Shown here one piece after another: positions 8,050 to 18,675 of a DNA stretch of 64,000 bases. Position numbers and translations under genes: made by a program. The stretch comes from Demequina salsinemoris (GTDB taxonomy: Bacteria; Actinomycetota; Actinomycetes; Actinomycetales; Demequinaceae), in assembly GCF_000974805.1 (NCBI RefSeq), contig NZ_BBQZ01000001.1, positions 124,001-188,000 of the forward strand. Reading direction: 5' to 3'. Position 1 is the first letter of the stretch; every line of letters begins with the position of its first letter. The notes below the pieces were generated by a model. It saw only the letters and a list, made by a program, of their open reading frames with translations, was not told the origin of the DNA and ran no database searches.

Positions 8050-11000
8050 CTAGCCGCGGACGGCGGTGATCGTCACCGTGCTGAGCAGGTAGCTGTCCTC
8101 ATCGGTGCGCGCCGTGAGGGTGTGCAGCCCCGAGTCGACGGTCTTCGCACGGAACGGCTTGGCGTCCACGCCGAGCGTGTTGGGCAGCGCGTAGCCGAAC
8201 GCGGTCGAGTCCATCGCGTTGCCGGAGTCGCCCGTCGACACGGTGCCGTTCTTCCAGTGCAGCGGGGCGAGGGTGTCGCCGTCGACGTCGATCCGGTCGC
8301 CGACGCGGCCGCGGTCGCCTCCGAAGCCCACGACGCCGATCGTCACGTCGGAGCGCCGTGCCGCGAAGAGGTCGAAGGACGACGAGTCATGACCGGACAG
8401 CCACTGCTGTCCCGCGTAGACGGCGACGGAGGCCTCCGGGAGCGACGCGTCCTCGTAGACGACCGTGAGCGCGAAGCCCGCGAAGTAGTCGCGAACGTCG
8501 CCCGAGTCGTCGTAGGAGTCGGCAAGCGCGATGCCGCCCAGCCCGTACTCGCCCGAGCCTGCCGCGGCCACGAGGTCGGTGACGTCGATGCGTGCCTGGT
8601 AGACCGTGTGGCCGGAGCCGTCATCCGAGGTCTCGACGCTGTCCGCGGTGATGTCGACCGCGTCTGCGGCGCCGGGGAGCAGGAGCTGCGCCGCCGCAGT
8701 GTCTCCCGAGAACTCGCCGCTGCCGTAGGAGGCGCTCGCCGCCCACTCGAGCGAGGCGTACGCGACCGTCGCATCGTCCGGGATGTCGAGCGTGGTGACG
8801 TTCGATCCCGTGAGGCCGGGGATGCCCTCGGACGGGCGCATCGCGTAGTACTCGTTGTTGAGCCAGGAGTTGGTCGCGTTGCCGTTGAACTGCATCGCGG
8901 TCGTGCAGTGCGACGCCGAGGCCGGGCACTCGAGCAGGGGCGCGCCGACCTGGGTCGCCGCAACGGTGCCAGAGGTCGCGAACACCGGCGTCAGATCGCT
9001 CGACGCGCCCGACAGCCCCGTGCGGACGGAGTACTCGTGGACGTTCTCGCCGGCCGCCACCCTGAAGCGGGTGGTCGCGTCGGCGGCCAGCGTTCCGGTG
9101 ATCGTCACGTCGAGATCGAGGGTGGTCGAGGCGCCGGGCTCAAGGGCGTCGAGGGAGCACGAGGCCCCCGAGCGGTCGTCGGTGAGCGTGCAGTCCCAGG
9201 CTCCGGCGGTGAAGGTGCCGTCCTCCGCGAACGCCATGTAGTCGTCGAGCCGCGAGGGCACCGAGGCGAAGAAGGCACCGACCCCCGCATCGGGAGTCGA
9301 GAACGTCAACCCGTCGGGAAGGGTGATCTCGGCGGTCACATCGTCCGCCGAACCGTCCCCGCCGTTCGCGAGGGTCATCGCGATCGCGGGCGCGGTGGAG
9401 GAGATGCCGAGGAAGTCGAGCGGCGCCTGGCGGATCGAGAGGCTCGCGGCCAGGACCGAGGCCGGGGTCGTGCCATCGCCGTCGCCGCTGTCCGTCCCGT
9501 CGTCTCCGGTGTCCGTCCCATCGTCACCGCTGGTGTCGCCGGAGCTGGACGAGCCGGAGTCGTCGGAGTCGTCCGACGAGGTGCCGGCGCCCGTGGAGGA
9601 GCCTGTGTCAGTCGAGCCGCCGGACGTACCGGTGCCGCCGCCCGTGCTCGTCCCGCCGGACGTCCCGGTCGGCGTGGACTTCGTCTCGACGAGCCCTGCT
9701 CCGGTGAGCGGAGCCGCGCCGGGGACGACGATCCCGGCATCCACCGCATCGTCCGTGGTCGCGTCGGACCCAGACCCAGACCCAGAGCCAGACCCGGTCC
9801 CGGTCCCGGTCCCGGTCGAGCCGGTCGTTCCCGTGTTCGTACCGTCGGACTGGTCGGCCTCGTCCACCGCGGTGTCCGCGTCGTCGGCTGCATCGGAATC
9901 GTCGGCGGAGCCGTCATCTGCGGCCGCGCCCGCCGAGCTGTCGGAGGCGGTGCCGTCGCCTGCGTCGGTGGTCTCGACCACGGCGGCGTCGTTCGCGGCA
10001 GGGGAGTCGTCGGGGCCGATGAGGCCGAGGTAGGAGGCGCCGGTCGCGGCGAGCGCGACCACGCCGATCGTCGCCGCGACGGGAAGAGCGAGCGAGGCCG
10101 CTCCACCCAGGAAGGAGGCGACGGTGCCAGCGGTGGCGGCGGCTCCCGCCGCGCCGGTCGTGCCGACCGCGCCAGCCACACCCGCGGCGCCGGCGGCGAC
10201 ACCGCTCACCGCGGTCGCCGTGGAGGCGCCGGTCGTGGCTCCTGCGCCGACGGCGGTGGAACCCGCACCGCCCGCGGATGAGGCGCCCGCGCCCGAGGCC
10301 GCGCCGGATCCGGCGGCCGCGCCTGCGCCGGCCGCGAGGGCGCCCCCGATCGGGAGCCCACCCTCGAGGGCCCCTACTCCGAGGACGCCCATCACAAGAG
10401 GGGCGATGATCCCCCGCATGCCGCGGTTGACGTCCTCGAGCTCGAGTATCAGCGCCTGGCATCGCTCGCACGCCTGCACGTGCGAGTCGACCCTCGTGGA
10501 CTCGCGCTTGCTCAGTCCGCCGCGGACGTAGGCGCCGAGCTGAGCGTTGGCCTCGAGGCAGTCGACCTGGTCGGCTGAGGTGAGATGCTGCTGCAGGTAG
10601 GCCTGACGGAGCGCCTCGCGCGCGCGATACGACAGCGCGGCGACGCCGTTCGCGCTGAGGCCGAGCAGCGGCGCGATCTCCTTGGGGCTCTTCTTCTCGA
10701 CCTCGGTGTACCAGAGCACCGCCTGCCAGCGCTCCGGCAGCGAGCGGAAGGCCGCGGCGACGAGGCCCTGCTCGAAGCCCTCCATCGTCGGCTCCTCCGA
10801 GGAGGCCTCGTAGCCCATCGTCGACTCGTACTCGGACATGTCGTCGCGCGGACGGGTACGGATGCCGCGGTTGATGATGTCCATGCCGGTGCGACGGACG
10901 ATCGTGAAGAGGTAGGCGCGGAAGGCGAGGTCGGGGCCGTCGCCGCGCTGCAGGGCGCGCAGGACCCGCGAGAACGACTCGGACACCACATCGTCGATGT

Positions 11001-11160
11001 CCGACGGTGCGTTCGTGTACTGCGCCGCGACCTTGCGCGCCGCGTCGACGTGACGCTCGTAGAGCACACCGAAGGCCCCCGCATCGCCGGCGCGCACGCC
11101 TGCGATGAGCTCGGGGTCGCTGGACGCATCCGTCCACAGCGCGATGGCCTCGTGACTCAT
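8050..11160 (-). CDS. ECF-type sigma factor fused to zinc finger, membrane segment and extracellular beta-rich domain
   Basis: This single 1036-residue frame begins as an ECF sigma factor. Region 2 lies around residues 25-100 (IDDVVSESFSRVLRAL, FRAYLFTIVRRTGMDIINR). Region 4 lies around 130-190 (RSLPERWQAVLWYTEVE, PKEIAPLLGLSANGVAALSYRAR, split here only for reading). A zf-HC2-like anti-sigma finger follows (C201; H227-x3-C231-x2-C234). Next come an Ala/Gly-rich stretch, a probable membrane helix near 356-379 and a Ser/Thr/Gly/Asp low-complexity linker to about 590. Two beta-rich modules end the protein, a DUF11-like one and a DUF3344/lectin-like one with AYASLEWAAS, DVTDLVAAAG and AGFALTVVYED. 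ATG 11160 starts directly at the sigma domain; a TTG at 11229 is possible. It looks like a sensor and sigma factor in one chain, with the sigma part cytoplasmic and the C-terminus outside. Confidence 0.8.
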   Translation of the reverse strand: MSHEAIALWTDASSDPELIAGVRAGDAGAFGVLYERHVDAARKVAAQYTNAPSDIDDVVSESFSRVLRALQRGDGPDLAFRAYLFTIVRRTGMDIINRGIRTRPRDDMSEYESTMGYEASSEEPTMEGFEQGLVAAAFRSLPERWQAVLWYTEVEKKSPKEIAPLLGLSANGVAALSYRAREALRQAYLQQHLTSADQVDCLEANAQLGAYVRGGLSKRESTRVDSHVQACERCQALILELEDVNRGMRGIIAPLVMGVLGVGALEGGLPIGGALAAGAGAAAGSGAASGAGASSAGGAGSTAVGAGATTGASTATAVSGVAAGAAGVAGAVGTTGAAGAAATAGTVASFLGGAASLALPVAATIGVVALAATGASYLGLIGPDDSPAANDAAVVETTDAGDGTASDSSAGAAADDGSADDSDAADDADTAVDEADQSDGTNTGTTGSTGTGTGTGSGSGSGSGSDATTDDAVDAGIVVPGAAPLTGAGLVETKSTPTGTSGGTSTGGGTGTSGGSTDTGSSTGAGTSSDDSDDSGSSSSGDTSGDDGTDTGDDGTDSGDGDGTTPASVLAASLSIRQAPLDFLGISSTAPAIAMTLANGGDGSADDVTAEITLPDGLTFSTPDAGVGAFFASVPSRLDDYMAFAEDGTFTAGAWDCTLTDDRSGASCSLDALEPGASTTLDLDVTITGTLAADATTRFRVAAGENVHEYSVRTGLSGASSDLTPVFATSGTVAATQVGAPLLECPASASHCTTAMQFNGNATNSWLNNEYYAMRPSEGIPGLTGSNVTTLDIPDDATVAYASLEWAASASYGSGEFSGDTAAAQLLLPGAADAVDITADSVETSDDGSGHTVYQARIDVTDLVAAAGSGEYGLGGIALADSYDDSGDVRDYFAGFALTVVYEDASLPEASVAVYAGQQWLSGHDSSSFDLFAARRSDVTIGVVGFGGDRGRVGDRIDVDGDTLAPLHWKNGTVSTGDSGNAMDSTAFGYALPNTLGVDAKPFRAKTVDSGLHTLTARTDEDSYLLSTVTITAVRG
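9480..9850 (-). repeat. Low-complexity Ser/Thr/Gly/Asp linker coding repeats
   Basis: Within the sigma fusion gene this stretch contains short degenerate repeats, for example alternating GACCCA/GACCCG hexamers near 9768-9820 that encode Gly-Ser and Gly-Thr runs. It encodes the presumed extracytoplasmic spacer between the membrane helix and the beta domains. Such repeats are prone to length variation. Confidence 0.6.
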
Positions 11161-11228
11161 GGGTTCCTGTCGTCGTCTCTTCTTTACGGCTTGCGCACCA
11201 TTGTCCTGTGTGGGCGATGGGTGGGACA

Positions 11229-11234
11229 AGTGTA
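11229..11234 (-). promoter_or_regulatory. Possible -10 box for the sigma fusion gene
   Basis: TACACT reads on the minus strand about 69-74 nt upstream of ATG 11160. No clear -35 is seen. The rest of the 257-bp divergent gap (11161-11417) holds a short A-run near 11365 and a GGAAC word at about 11376, but no complete promoter that I would defend for the plus-strand gene. Confidence 0.3.
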
Positions 11235-11417
11235 CGAACTGCGCAATTGATCACACCTCGACAGGCGTACGAGAGGTCGTGCGGGGCGTCCCCGGTGGTC
11301 CCGGAGAGGTGCGCGCGCACCGTGGGGAGGGAAGGTTCGCGGACGGTCTCTATCGGATTCCGAGAAAAAAGTGGCGGAACCGCGTCATAGGCGTGTCGGT
11401 GCCCCCTCTCATGGGGC

Positions 11418-12188
11418 ATGAGCAGCGATGTGAACATCCCGAGGGCCACCGGCCGCTCGCTCCTGCGCCAGTGGGAGTCGGCATCGGTGGACTCGGTGTG
11501 GCTGCGCCCCGGCGACTGGTACACCCCGGCCGCCGAGGCCCTGGTCGAGGCGCTCGACGCGCGCCTCGACACCGCGCCCGCCGCGTACCGTCTCGGCCAG
11601 GCCCGCGCTCAGGCGGGGGTCGGGATCACCGAGGCGATCGACGACATGGCCGTCCTGTTCCGCTCCGCCGGCTACGAGTCCGCGCCGATCCGCTCGATCC
11701 GCTCCCTGTGCGAGGGCTGGACCGACGGGGACTCCGCCACTCAGGTGGCCACGCAGATGCACGACCCCGAGTCGGGGCTCGGCACCGCGGACTACCTGAT
11801 CCAACGCCTCGCCGAGGTCTACGGCGCGGCCGAGCGTCACGGTCTGCGCGTGCCCGACACGCACGCGCTCGTGATGGTCGACGTGTCCGTCGAGGACAGC
11901 GACCCGTGGCAGCGCATGGCCCGCAACGCGGCCGTCGGCCAGGCGCTCACCGGCGCCTACGGCACCGGTTACCCGATGGCGCGCCTGAGCGACGGCCTCT
12001 ACGCGGTGCTCGTCGAGCGCGGCGCAGGGCTTGGCATGGGGATCGCCGAGCTGCGTGACCACATCGGCGACAAGGCCGTTCAGATGCGCGTCGCGAACCT
12101 GGTGCGCCAGCCCCCGCGTGTGTGGATCGAGTCGCTTCCCGCCACCCACCGCTACGCGCACGACCTCGTGGAGTCGTTGCAGCGATAG
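11418..12188 (+). CDS. Degenerate GGDEF-domain protein (probably not a cyclase)
   Basis: This 256-residue soluble protein has an N-terminal helical part (residues 1-110) of no recognised family. The C-terminal half follows the fold pattern of GGDEF domains. DPESGLGT (116-123) takes the place of the usual D-x-L-T-G-L-x-N, and HALVMVDVSVED (149-160) that of the Mg-binding strand. RLSDGLYAVLV (189-199) stands where an active enzyme would read R-x-G-G-D-E-F. The catalytic GGDEF residues are thus absent, so c-di-GMP synthesis is unlikely; binding of c-di-GMP or another nucleotide is possible. An intact GGDEF-EAL gene follows after a strong terminator. ATG 11418 has no convincing ribosome binding site. 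Confidence 0.6.
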   Translation: MSSDVNIPRATGRSLLRQWESASVDSVWLRPGDWYTPAAEALVEALDARLDTAPAAYRLGQARAQAGVGITEAIDDMAVLFRSAGYESAPIRSIRSLCEGWTDGDSATQVATQMHDPESGLGTADYLIQRLAEVYGAAERHGLRVPDTHALVMVDVSVEDSDPWQRMARNAAVGQALTGAYGTGYPMARLSDGLYAVLVERGAGLGMGIAELRDHIGDKAVQMRVANLVRQPPRVWIESLPATHRYAHDLVESLQR

Positions 12189-12199
12189 CACCTACAGAC

Positions 12200-12245
12200 T
12201 TGCGGCGCGTGACGAGCTGAGGGCGTCACGCGCCGCAACTTTTTT
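12200..12245 (+). terminator. Strong intrinsic terminator
   Basis: A perfect 15-bp stem (TTGCGGCGCGTGACG at 12200-12214 with its complement at 12224-12238) encloses a 9-nt loop and is followed by CTTTTTT. It is the clearest T-tract terminator in the window. It separates the degenerate GGDEF gene from the GGDEF-EAL gene. Confidence 0.9.
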
Positions 12246-12315
12246 GGGGGGCACCGCTGTGAGGGCTGCGTGCCGCGGGCCTCAAATCCGGCGCCTCCCC
12301 GCCGATAGGAACCGC

Positions 12316-14649
12316 ATGACCCGAGGCATCGACTCGGCGCGCGGTGCGTCGCGCGCCCCAGGTCTGCGAAGCGCGCCCCCGCTCGCGCTCGCAGCGTTGG
12401 CGGCGCTTGGGCTGGGCCTGATCCTGTACCTCGTCGCGCTCGTGGTCGAGGGACCGGTCCTCGATCCGTTGCGCGATGAGGCCTTCTACAACCTGCTCAT
12501 GCTCGGCGGGGCCGCGCTGATCGTGGTGCGCGGCGTCCGTGGCGGGCCCGATCGAACCGTCTGGCTGCTGCTCGGAATCGCGCAGCTGTTCTCCTTCTTC
12601 GGTGACGCGCTCTACACGCTTGTGGTCTCGGGTCACGACGCAGAGACCTTCCCCTCCGTCGCCGACGCCTCCTATCTGGGCTACTACCCGTTCGCGATCG
12701 CCGCCGTCGTGGTGTTCGTGCGCAGCAGGGCGCGGCGGATCCCCCGCATCGTCTGGGTCGACTCGATCACGCTCGGACTCGCCTTCGGGGGTCTCATCGG
12801 CGGGGTGTTCCTCGCGCCCCTGACGGGCACGCTGTCCGGCGGCCCGTGGGCCGTCATCGTGGGATCCGCCTACCCCATCGGCGACACCGTCGTCATGCTC
12901 ATCGCGCTCGTCGGCATCGCGCTCGTGGGGCGCCGACGAGCCGGGTCGCTCGTGCTCATCAGCATCGCCATGGTCGTCGCCGGGGCGGTGGACCTCTGGT
13001 ACTGGAACCAGCTGGCGACGGGCTCGTATGTCGAAGGAAGCTGGACGGACGTGCTGTGGCCGCTCAGCGGGTTCCTCCTCGCGGCGGCGGCGTGGATCCC
13101 CGCCCACACGCGGGCCGACCATGCGGCGAGCTCGCGGGGGCTCCTTGCCGTTCCTGGCGTGACCCTCGTCATCGCGACGACGACCCTGACGATCGGAGCG
13201 CTCGGCGGCATGCCGATCCTCGCCGTCCTGATGGTGCTGACCGCGATGGGTGGCGTCCTCAACAGGCTGAGCGGGACAGGCAGACGCACGCTCGAGCTGA
13301 TCGATGCGCAGCGCGACGCCATGACCGATGAGCTCACCGGGCTCCTCAACCGTCGCGGCTGGACGGCCGAGGCCGAGCGGGCGCTCCGCGGCCTCGCGCA
13401 TGGCGGGCGAGCCGCGCTGCTGCATGCTGACCTCGACGGCTTCAAGGAGGTCAACGACAGCCTGGGACACGATGCGGGCGACCAGGTCCTTCGCGCGGTC
13501 ACGGGGCGGCTCGCGACGGCTGTCGGGTGCGACGAGGCTCTCATGGGCCGACTCGGCGGCGACGAGTTCGCGGTGCTGGTGCCGGACGCGTGCGTGGAGG
13601 ACGCGACCGAGGTGGCCGCACGGATGCGCGCCGCGCTCGTTCAGTCCTTCGAGGTCGCCGGCACCTCGGTGACGCTCGACGTGAGCATCGGCATCGCGTC
13701 CGCGCCCGAGGACGGCCGCGAGATCTCCGATCTCCTGCGCCGCGCGGACATCGCGATGTACCGCGCGAAGGCGGGCAATCTCGGCGCAGCCGTCTTCGAC
13801 CCGACGGTCGACATGGCTGGCGAGGACCACCTCCAGCGCGTCGCGGAGCTGAGGGAGGGCATCAAGGCGGGTGAGCTCGTCCTGCACTATCAGCCGAAGA
13901 TCACGCTCGCGACGGGGGAGGTCGAAGGCGTCGAGGCGCTCGTGCGCTGGGAGCGTCCCGGGGCCGGGACCGTGTACCCGCAGGCGTTCCTCCCGCTCGC
14001 GGTGCAGGCCGGCCTCATGACCGCTCTCACCACCTGGGTGCTGCATGCGGCCGCCGTGCAGGCCGCGCGGTGGCAGGCGGACGGCAGCAACCTGCCGATC
14101 GCGGTGAACCTTCCGGCGCAGACCTTCGCCGGCAAGGGGCGCGTCCGCGAGATGCAGCAGCACCTCGCGTCGTACGGGCTGCCGGGATCCGCGATCCAGT
14201 TGGAGATCACGGAGCAGGCGCTGCTTGAGGACCGCGAGCAGGCGCGCACCGTCCTCACCCAGCTGCGCGCGATCGGGGTCAGGTCGGCGATCGACGACTA
14301 TGGCACGGGCTACTCCTCGCTGACGTACCTGCGTGAGCTCGACGTCGACGAGGTGAAGATCGACCGCTCGTTCGTCGTGCAGATCCTCGACGACGACCGT
14401 TCCGCCTCGATCGTCAAGTCCACGATCGACCTGGTGCATGCGCTCGGCATGCGCGTGGTCGCGGAGGGGATCGAGGAGTCCTGCATCGCGGACACGCTGG
14501 CGCGCATGGGCTGCGACTCGGCTCAGGGCTATCACTGGACCCGGCCGCTCCCGGTCGAGGACTTCGAGGCCTGGCTCGACACCTACCGGTCCGGCCTGGC
14601 GGCCACGGTCACCATGCCGTGGGTCGGGGCGGAGTCGGACGTCCTGTAG
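12316..14649 (+). CDS. Membrane GGDEF-EAL protein (c-di-GMP turnover)
   Basis: This 777-residue protein starts with a membrane region of roughly eight to ten helices (residues 20-325). An intact GGDEF domain (RLGGDEF, residues 412-418) and an EAL domain (EAL at 540-542) follow. EAL catalytic marks are all present: VNLPAQTF, LEITEQ, DDYGTGYSS near residue 660, KIDRSF, and the closing QGYHWTRPL. No RxxD inhibitory site precedes GGDEF. Both synthesis and hydrolysis of c-di-GMP are therefore possible, and which one dominates cannot be told. The membrane domain is a MASE-like sensor of unknown ligand. ATG 12316 follows a short GATAGGA box. Together with the upstream degenerate GGDEF gene it forms a small second-messenger locus. 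Confidence 0.9.
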   Translation: MTRGIDSARGASRAPGLRSAPPLALAALAALGLGLILYLVALVVEGPVLDPLRDEAFYNLLMLGGAALIVVRGVRGGPDRTVWLLLGIAQLFSFFGDALYTLVVSGHDAETFPSVADASYLGYYPFAIAAVVVFVRSRARRIPRIVWVDSITLGLAFGGLIGGVFLAPLTGTLSGGPWAVIVGSAYPIGDTVVMLIALVGIALVGRRRAGSLVLISIAMVVAGAVDLWYWNQLATGSYVEGSWTDVLWPLSGFLLAAAAWIPAHTRADHAASSRGLLAVPGVTLVIATTTLTIGALGGMPILAVLMVLTAMGGVLNRLSGTGRRTLELIDAQRDAMTDELTGLLNRRGWTAEAERALRGLAHGGRAALLHADLDGFKEVNDSLGHDAGDQVLRAVTGRLATAVGCDEALMGRLGGDEFAVLVPDACVEDATEVAARMRAALVQSFEVAGTSVTLDVSIGIASAPEDGREISDLLRRADIAMYRAKAGNLGAAVFDPTVDMAGEDHLQRVAELREGIKAGELVLHYQPKITLATGEVEGVEALVRWERPGAGTVYPQAFLPLAVQAGLMTALTTWVLHAAAVQAARWQADGSNLPIAVNLPAQTFAGKGRVREMQQHLASYGLPGSAIQLEITEQALLEDREQARTVLTQLRAIGVRSAIDDYGTGYSSLTYLRELDVDEVKIDRSFVVQILDDDRSASIVKSTIDLVHALGMRVVAEGIEESCIADTLARMGCDSAQGYHWTRPLPVEDFEAWLDTYRSGLAATVTMPWVGAESDVL

Positions 14650-14672
14650 AGCGACCGGCGAAGCGGGCCGGT

Positions 14673-15083
14673 TCAGCCCTGGTGGCGCCAGACCACGAGC
14701 GAGCGGCCCTCGTCGCGCCGCGCGCGCTTGCCTCGCTCGACGATGACGACGTTGCCGCTCGGGCCTGTCGTGAAGATGCGTGACCCGACGTCGGCGCGGG
14801 GTCGGAGGCGCTCGACCTCCTTCTCGAGCCGCTGCACCTCCTGCGCGAGGTGCATGATGCGCTTGATGCCGGCGAGGTTGATGCCCTCCTCCTGGCTCAT
14901 GCGCTGGATCTCGCGGAGCATCGCGACGTGGCGCAGGGAGTAGCGGCGCCCGCCGCCGGGACGACGCTGCGGGACCACGAGGCCCAGCCGGTCGTACTGG
15001 CGCAGGGTCTGGGGGTGCATGCCTGCCAGCTCCGCCGCGGCGGAGATGAGGAAGACCGGCTCGTCGACGTCCGGTTGCTCCAT
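14673..15083 (-). CDS. hspR: HspR, MerR-type heat-shock repressor
   Basis: This 136-residue MerR-family protein opens with a winged helix-turn-helix (FLISAAAELAGMHPQTLRQY, DRLGLVVPQRRPGGGRRYS). A coiled coil follows around residues 75-100 and then a short basic tail. HspR binds HAIR inverted repeats and, with DnaK as co-repressor, shuts off the dnaK operon. It is the last gene of dnaK-grpE-dnaJ-hspR, 17 nt after dnaJ, with a good ribosome binding site (GAAGGAG). Two HAIR-like sites lie upstream of dnaK in this window, consistent with autoregulation. Confidence 0.95.
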   Translation of the reverse strand: MEQPDVDEPVFLISAAAELAGMHPQTLRQYDRLGLVVPQRRPGGGRRYSLRHVAMLREIQRMSQEEGINLAGIKRIMHLAQEVQRLEKEVERLRPRADVGSRIFTTGPSGNVVIVERGKRARRDEGRSLVVWRHQG

Positions 15084-15100
15084 GGCCTGGCTCCTTCAGA

Positions 15101-16042
15101 TCAGCGGGCGGCGTCCTTGTAGAGGTCCTTGCGGGGGTCGTCCTTGGACGTCTCGAGCGCGAACTTCTGAAGCAGCTCCCTCGCGAGCTTCGACAGCTTG
15201 GACGGCGCGGCGATCTCGACGGTCGCGAGCAGGTCGCCGGTGCCGTCCTTCGTGGCGAGCCCCCGTCCCTTGACGCGGAGCGTCGTCCCCGAGGAGGTGC
15301 CCGCGGGCACCTTGACCTTCACGCGCTGGCCGTCGAGCGTGGGCACCTCGACGGCGGCGCCGAGCACGGCCTCGTCGTAGGAGATGGGGAGCCGGACCTT
15401 GAGGTTCTTGCCGTCCATGCTGAACACGGGGTGCTTGGCGACATGCACGGTGAGCAGCAGGTCCCCGGCGGGGCCGCCGTGGACTCCGGGGCGACCCTTG
15501 CCGCGCAGGCGGATCTTCTGGCCGTCCTTGACGCCGACCGGGAGGCGGGTCGAGACGCTGCCGGTGTCCATGCGCAGCGACACGGTCGCGCCCTCGGCGG
15601 CCTGGCGGAAGGTCACCTCGGTGGCCGCGGCCACGTCGTTGCCCTTCTGCGGGCTGCGCCCGCCGCCCCCGAACAGGTTGCCGAGCAGGTCCTCGAAGCC
15701 CTGGGCGCGGAACTGGCCGTTGCCTCCTCCACCGAAGAGCCCGGAGAACGCATCCTCGTAGTTCCCGCCGCCACCGCCGGGGCCGCCCGCCTGGAAGCGA
15801 GCGCCCCCGCCCATGGCGCGCACCGCGTCGTACTGCTTGCGCTGCTCGGCGTCCGACAGGACGCCATAGGCCTCGCCGACCTCCTTGAACCGCGTCTCGG
15901 CGGCCGCGTCCCCAGGGTTGCGGTCGGGGTGGAGGTCCTTCGCGAGCTTGCGGTAGGCCTTCTTCACCTCGTCGGCGGAGGCGTCCTTGGACACGCCGAG
16001 CACCTTGTAGAAGTCCTTGCTGAACCAGTCCTGGCTCGTCAT
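15101..16042 (-). CDS. dnaJ: DnaJ-family co-chaperone lacking the zinc-finger domain
   Basis: This 313-residue protein has an N-terminal J domain with the HPD motif (DLHPDRNPGD, around residue 39), a Gly/Phe-rich linker and the DnaJ C-terminal substrate-binding domains (RLPVGVKDGQKIRLRGKG; GDLLLTVHVAKHP). It contains no CxxCxGxG repeats, so it is a type II or CbpA-like J protein and not a canonical ~380-residue DnaJ. It stimulates DnaK ATPase and delivers unfolded clients. It lies between grpE (31 nt) and hspR (17 nt) in the heat-shock operon, which supports its role as the operonic DnaJ despite the missing zinc finger. Confidence 0.93.
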   Translation of the reverse strand: MTSQDWFSKDFYKVLGVSKDASADEVKKAYRKLAKDLHPDRNPGDAAAETRFKEVGEAYGVLSDAEQRKQYDAVRAMGGGARFQAGGPGGGGGNYEDAFSGLFGGGGNGQFRAQGFEDLLGNLFGGGGRSPQKGNDVAAATEVTFRQAAEGATVSLRMDTGSVSTRLPVGVKDGQKIRLRGKGRPGVHGGPAGDLLLTVHVAKHPVFSMDGKNLKVRLPISYDEAVLGAAVEVPTLDGQRVKVKVPAGTSSGTTLRVKGRGLATKDGTGDLLATVEIAAPSKLSKLARELLQKFALETSKDDPRKDLYKDAAR

Positions 16043-16073
16043 GTGTCGCCTCCTTCCCTGAGGGTAGCGGGTG

Positions 16074-16673
16074 TTATGCCTGGTCCTCGGGCTGCGCGAC
16101 GATGACGCGGGCCGGGCGGATGACGCGGTCGCCGATGCGGTGGCCGGGCTGCGCGACCGTGATGATCGTGGGCTCGGTCACGTCGGTGCTGGGCTGCGAC
16201 AGCAGGGCCTCGTGGTGCATGGGGTCGAAGACCTCGCCGATGGAGCCGAAGCTCGTCCAGCCGAGGCGGCCGAGCGTCGTCTCGAGCTTCTCCGCGATCG
16301 ACGCGAAGGGGCCGTCGGCGAGGTCGCCGTGCTCGCGCGCGGCGGCGATGTCGTCGAGGACGGGGATGAGCGCCTCGACGGCCTTGGACGTCGCGTTCGT
16401 GGCGATGAGCTCGCGGTCGCGGTCGACGCGCTTGCGGTAGTTGACGTACTCGGCCTGGAGGCGCTGGAGGTCCGCGAGGTGCTCGGCGGCCTTGGCCTGG
16501 GCGGCGTCGAGCGCGTCGTCCGCCGCGGCCTCGTCGGCCTGGAGGTCGTCCTTGCCGTCGGCGTTCTCATCGAGGAACGTGCCCTCGGGCACGCTCGCGG
16601 CCGCGTCGTTGAGGATGCGCTCGGCCTGGGCCAGCGGGTCCTCGGACTCGGGGGTGGGGTTCTCGTCGGTCAT
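16074..16673 (-). CDS. grpE: GrpE nucleotide exchange factor
   Basis: This 199-residue protein has an acidic N-terminal tail, a long coiled coil (AEHLADLQRLQAEYVNYRKR) and a C-terminal beta domain. The family signature is GWTSFGSIGEVFDPMHHEAL, followed by VAQPGHRIGDRVIRPARVIV. It releases ADP from DnaK as a dimer. The start MTDENPTPESED is preceded by GGAGC. It lies 76 nt downstream of dnaK in the HspR-controlled operon. Confidence 0.97.
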   Translation of the reverse strand: MTDENPTPESEDPLAQAERILNDAAASVPEGTFLDENADGKDDLQADEAAADDALDAAQAKAAEHLADLQRLQAEYVNYRKRVDRDRELIATNATSKAVEALIPVLDDIAAAREHGDLADGPFASIAEKLETTLGRLGWTSFGSIGEVFDPMHHEALLSQPSTDVTEPTIITVAQPGHRIGDRVIRPARVIVAQPEDQA

Positions 16674-16749
16674 GTCTGCTCCTTGGGGACCTAGAGGAAG
16701 AGCGGAAGGCGGGCGCCTCGGCGTTCAGCCGTGGCGCCCGCCGATCCGC

Positions 16750-18621
<1,872 letters not shown>

Positions 18622-18675
18622 GTGTTGTACCTCCATCGGCGGCCCTGTGCCGCCACGTTGACTGCTCGCTCGATA

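Noticed and set aside
11365..11417. ECF-type promoter (GGAAC ... GTC) for the degenerate GGDEF gene, as target of the sigma fusion
   Set aside because: The GGAAC and downstream word are only about 14 bp apart, shorter than the usual 16-17, so I do not claim it.
12226..14535. Very long open frame antisense to the GGDEF-EAL gene
   Set aside because: Long antisense frames are expected at this GC content. The translation is rich in Arg, His and Gly with no domain, while the plus strand encodes intact GGDEF and EAL motifs.
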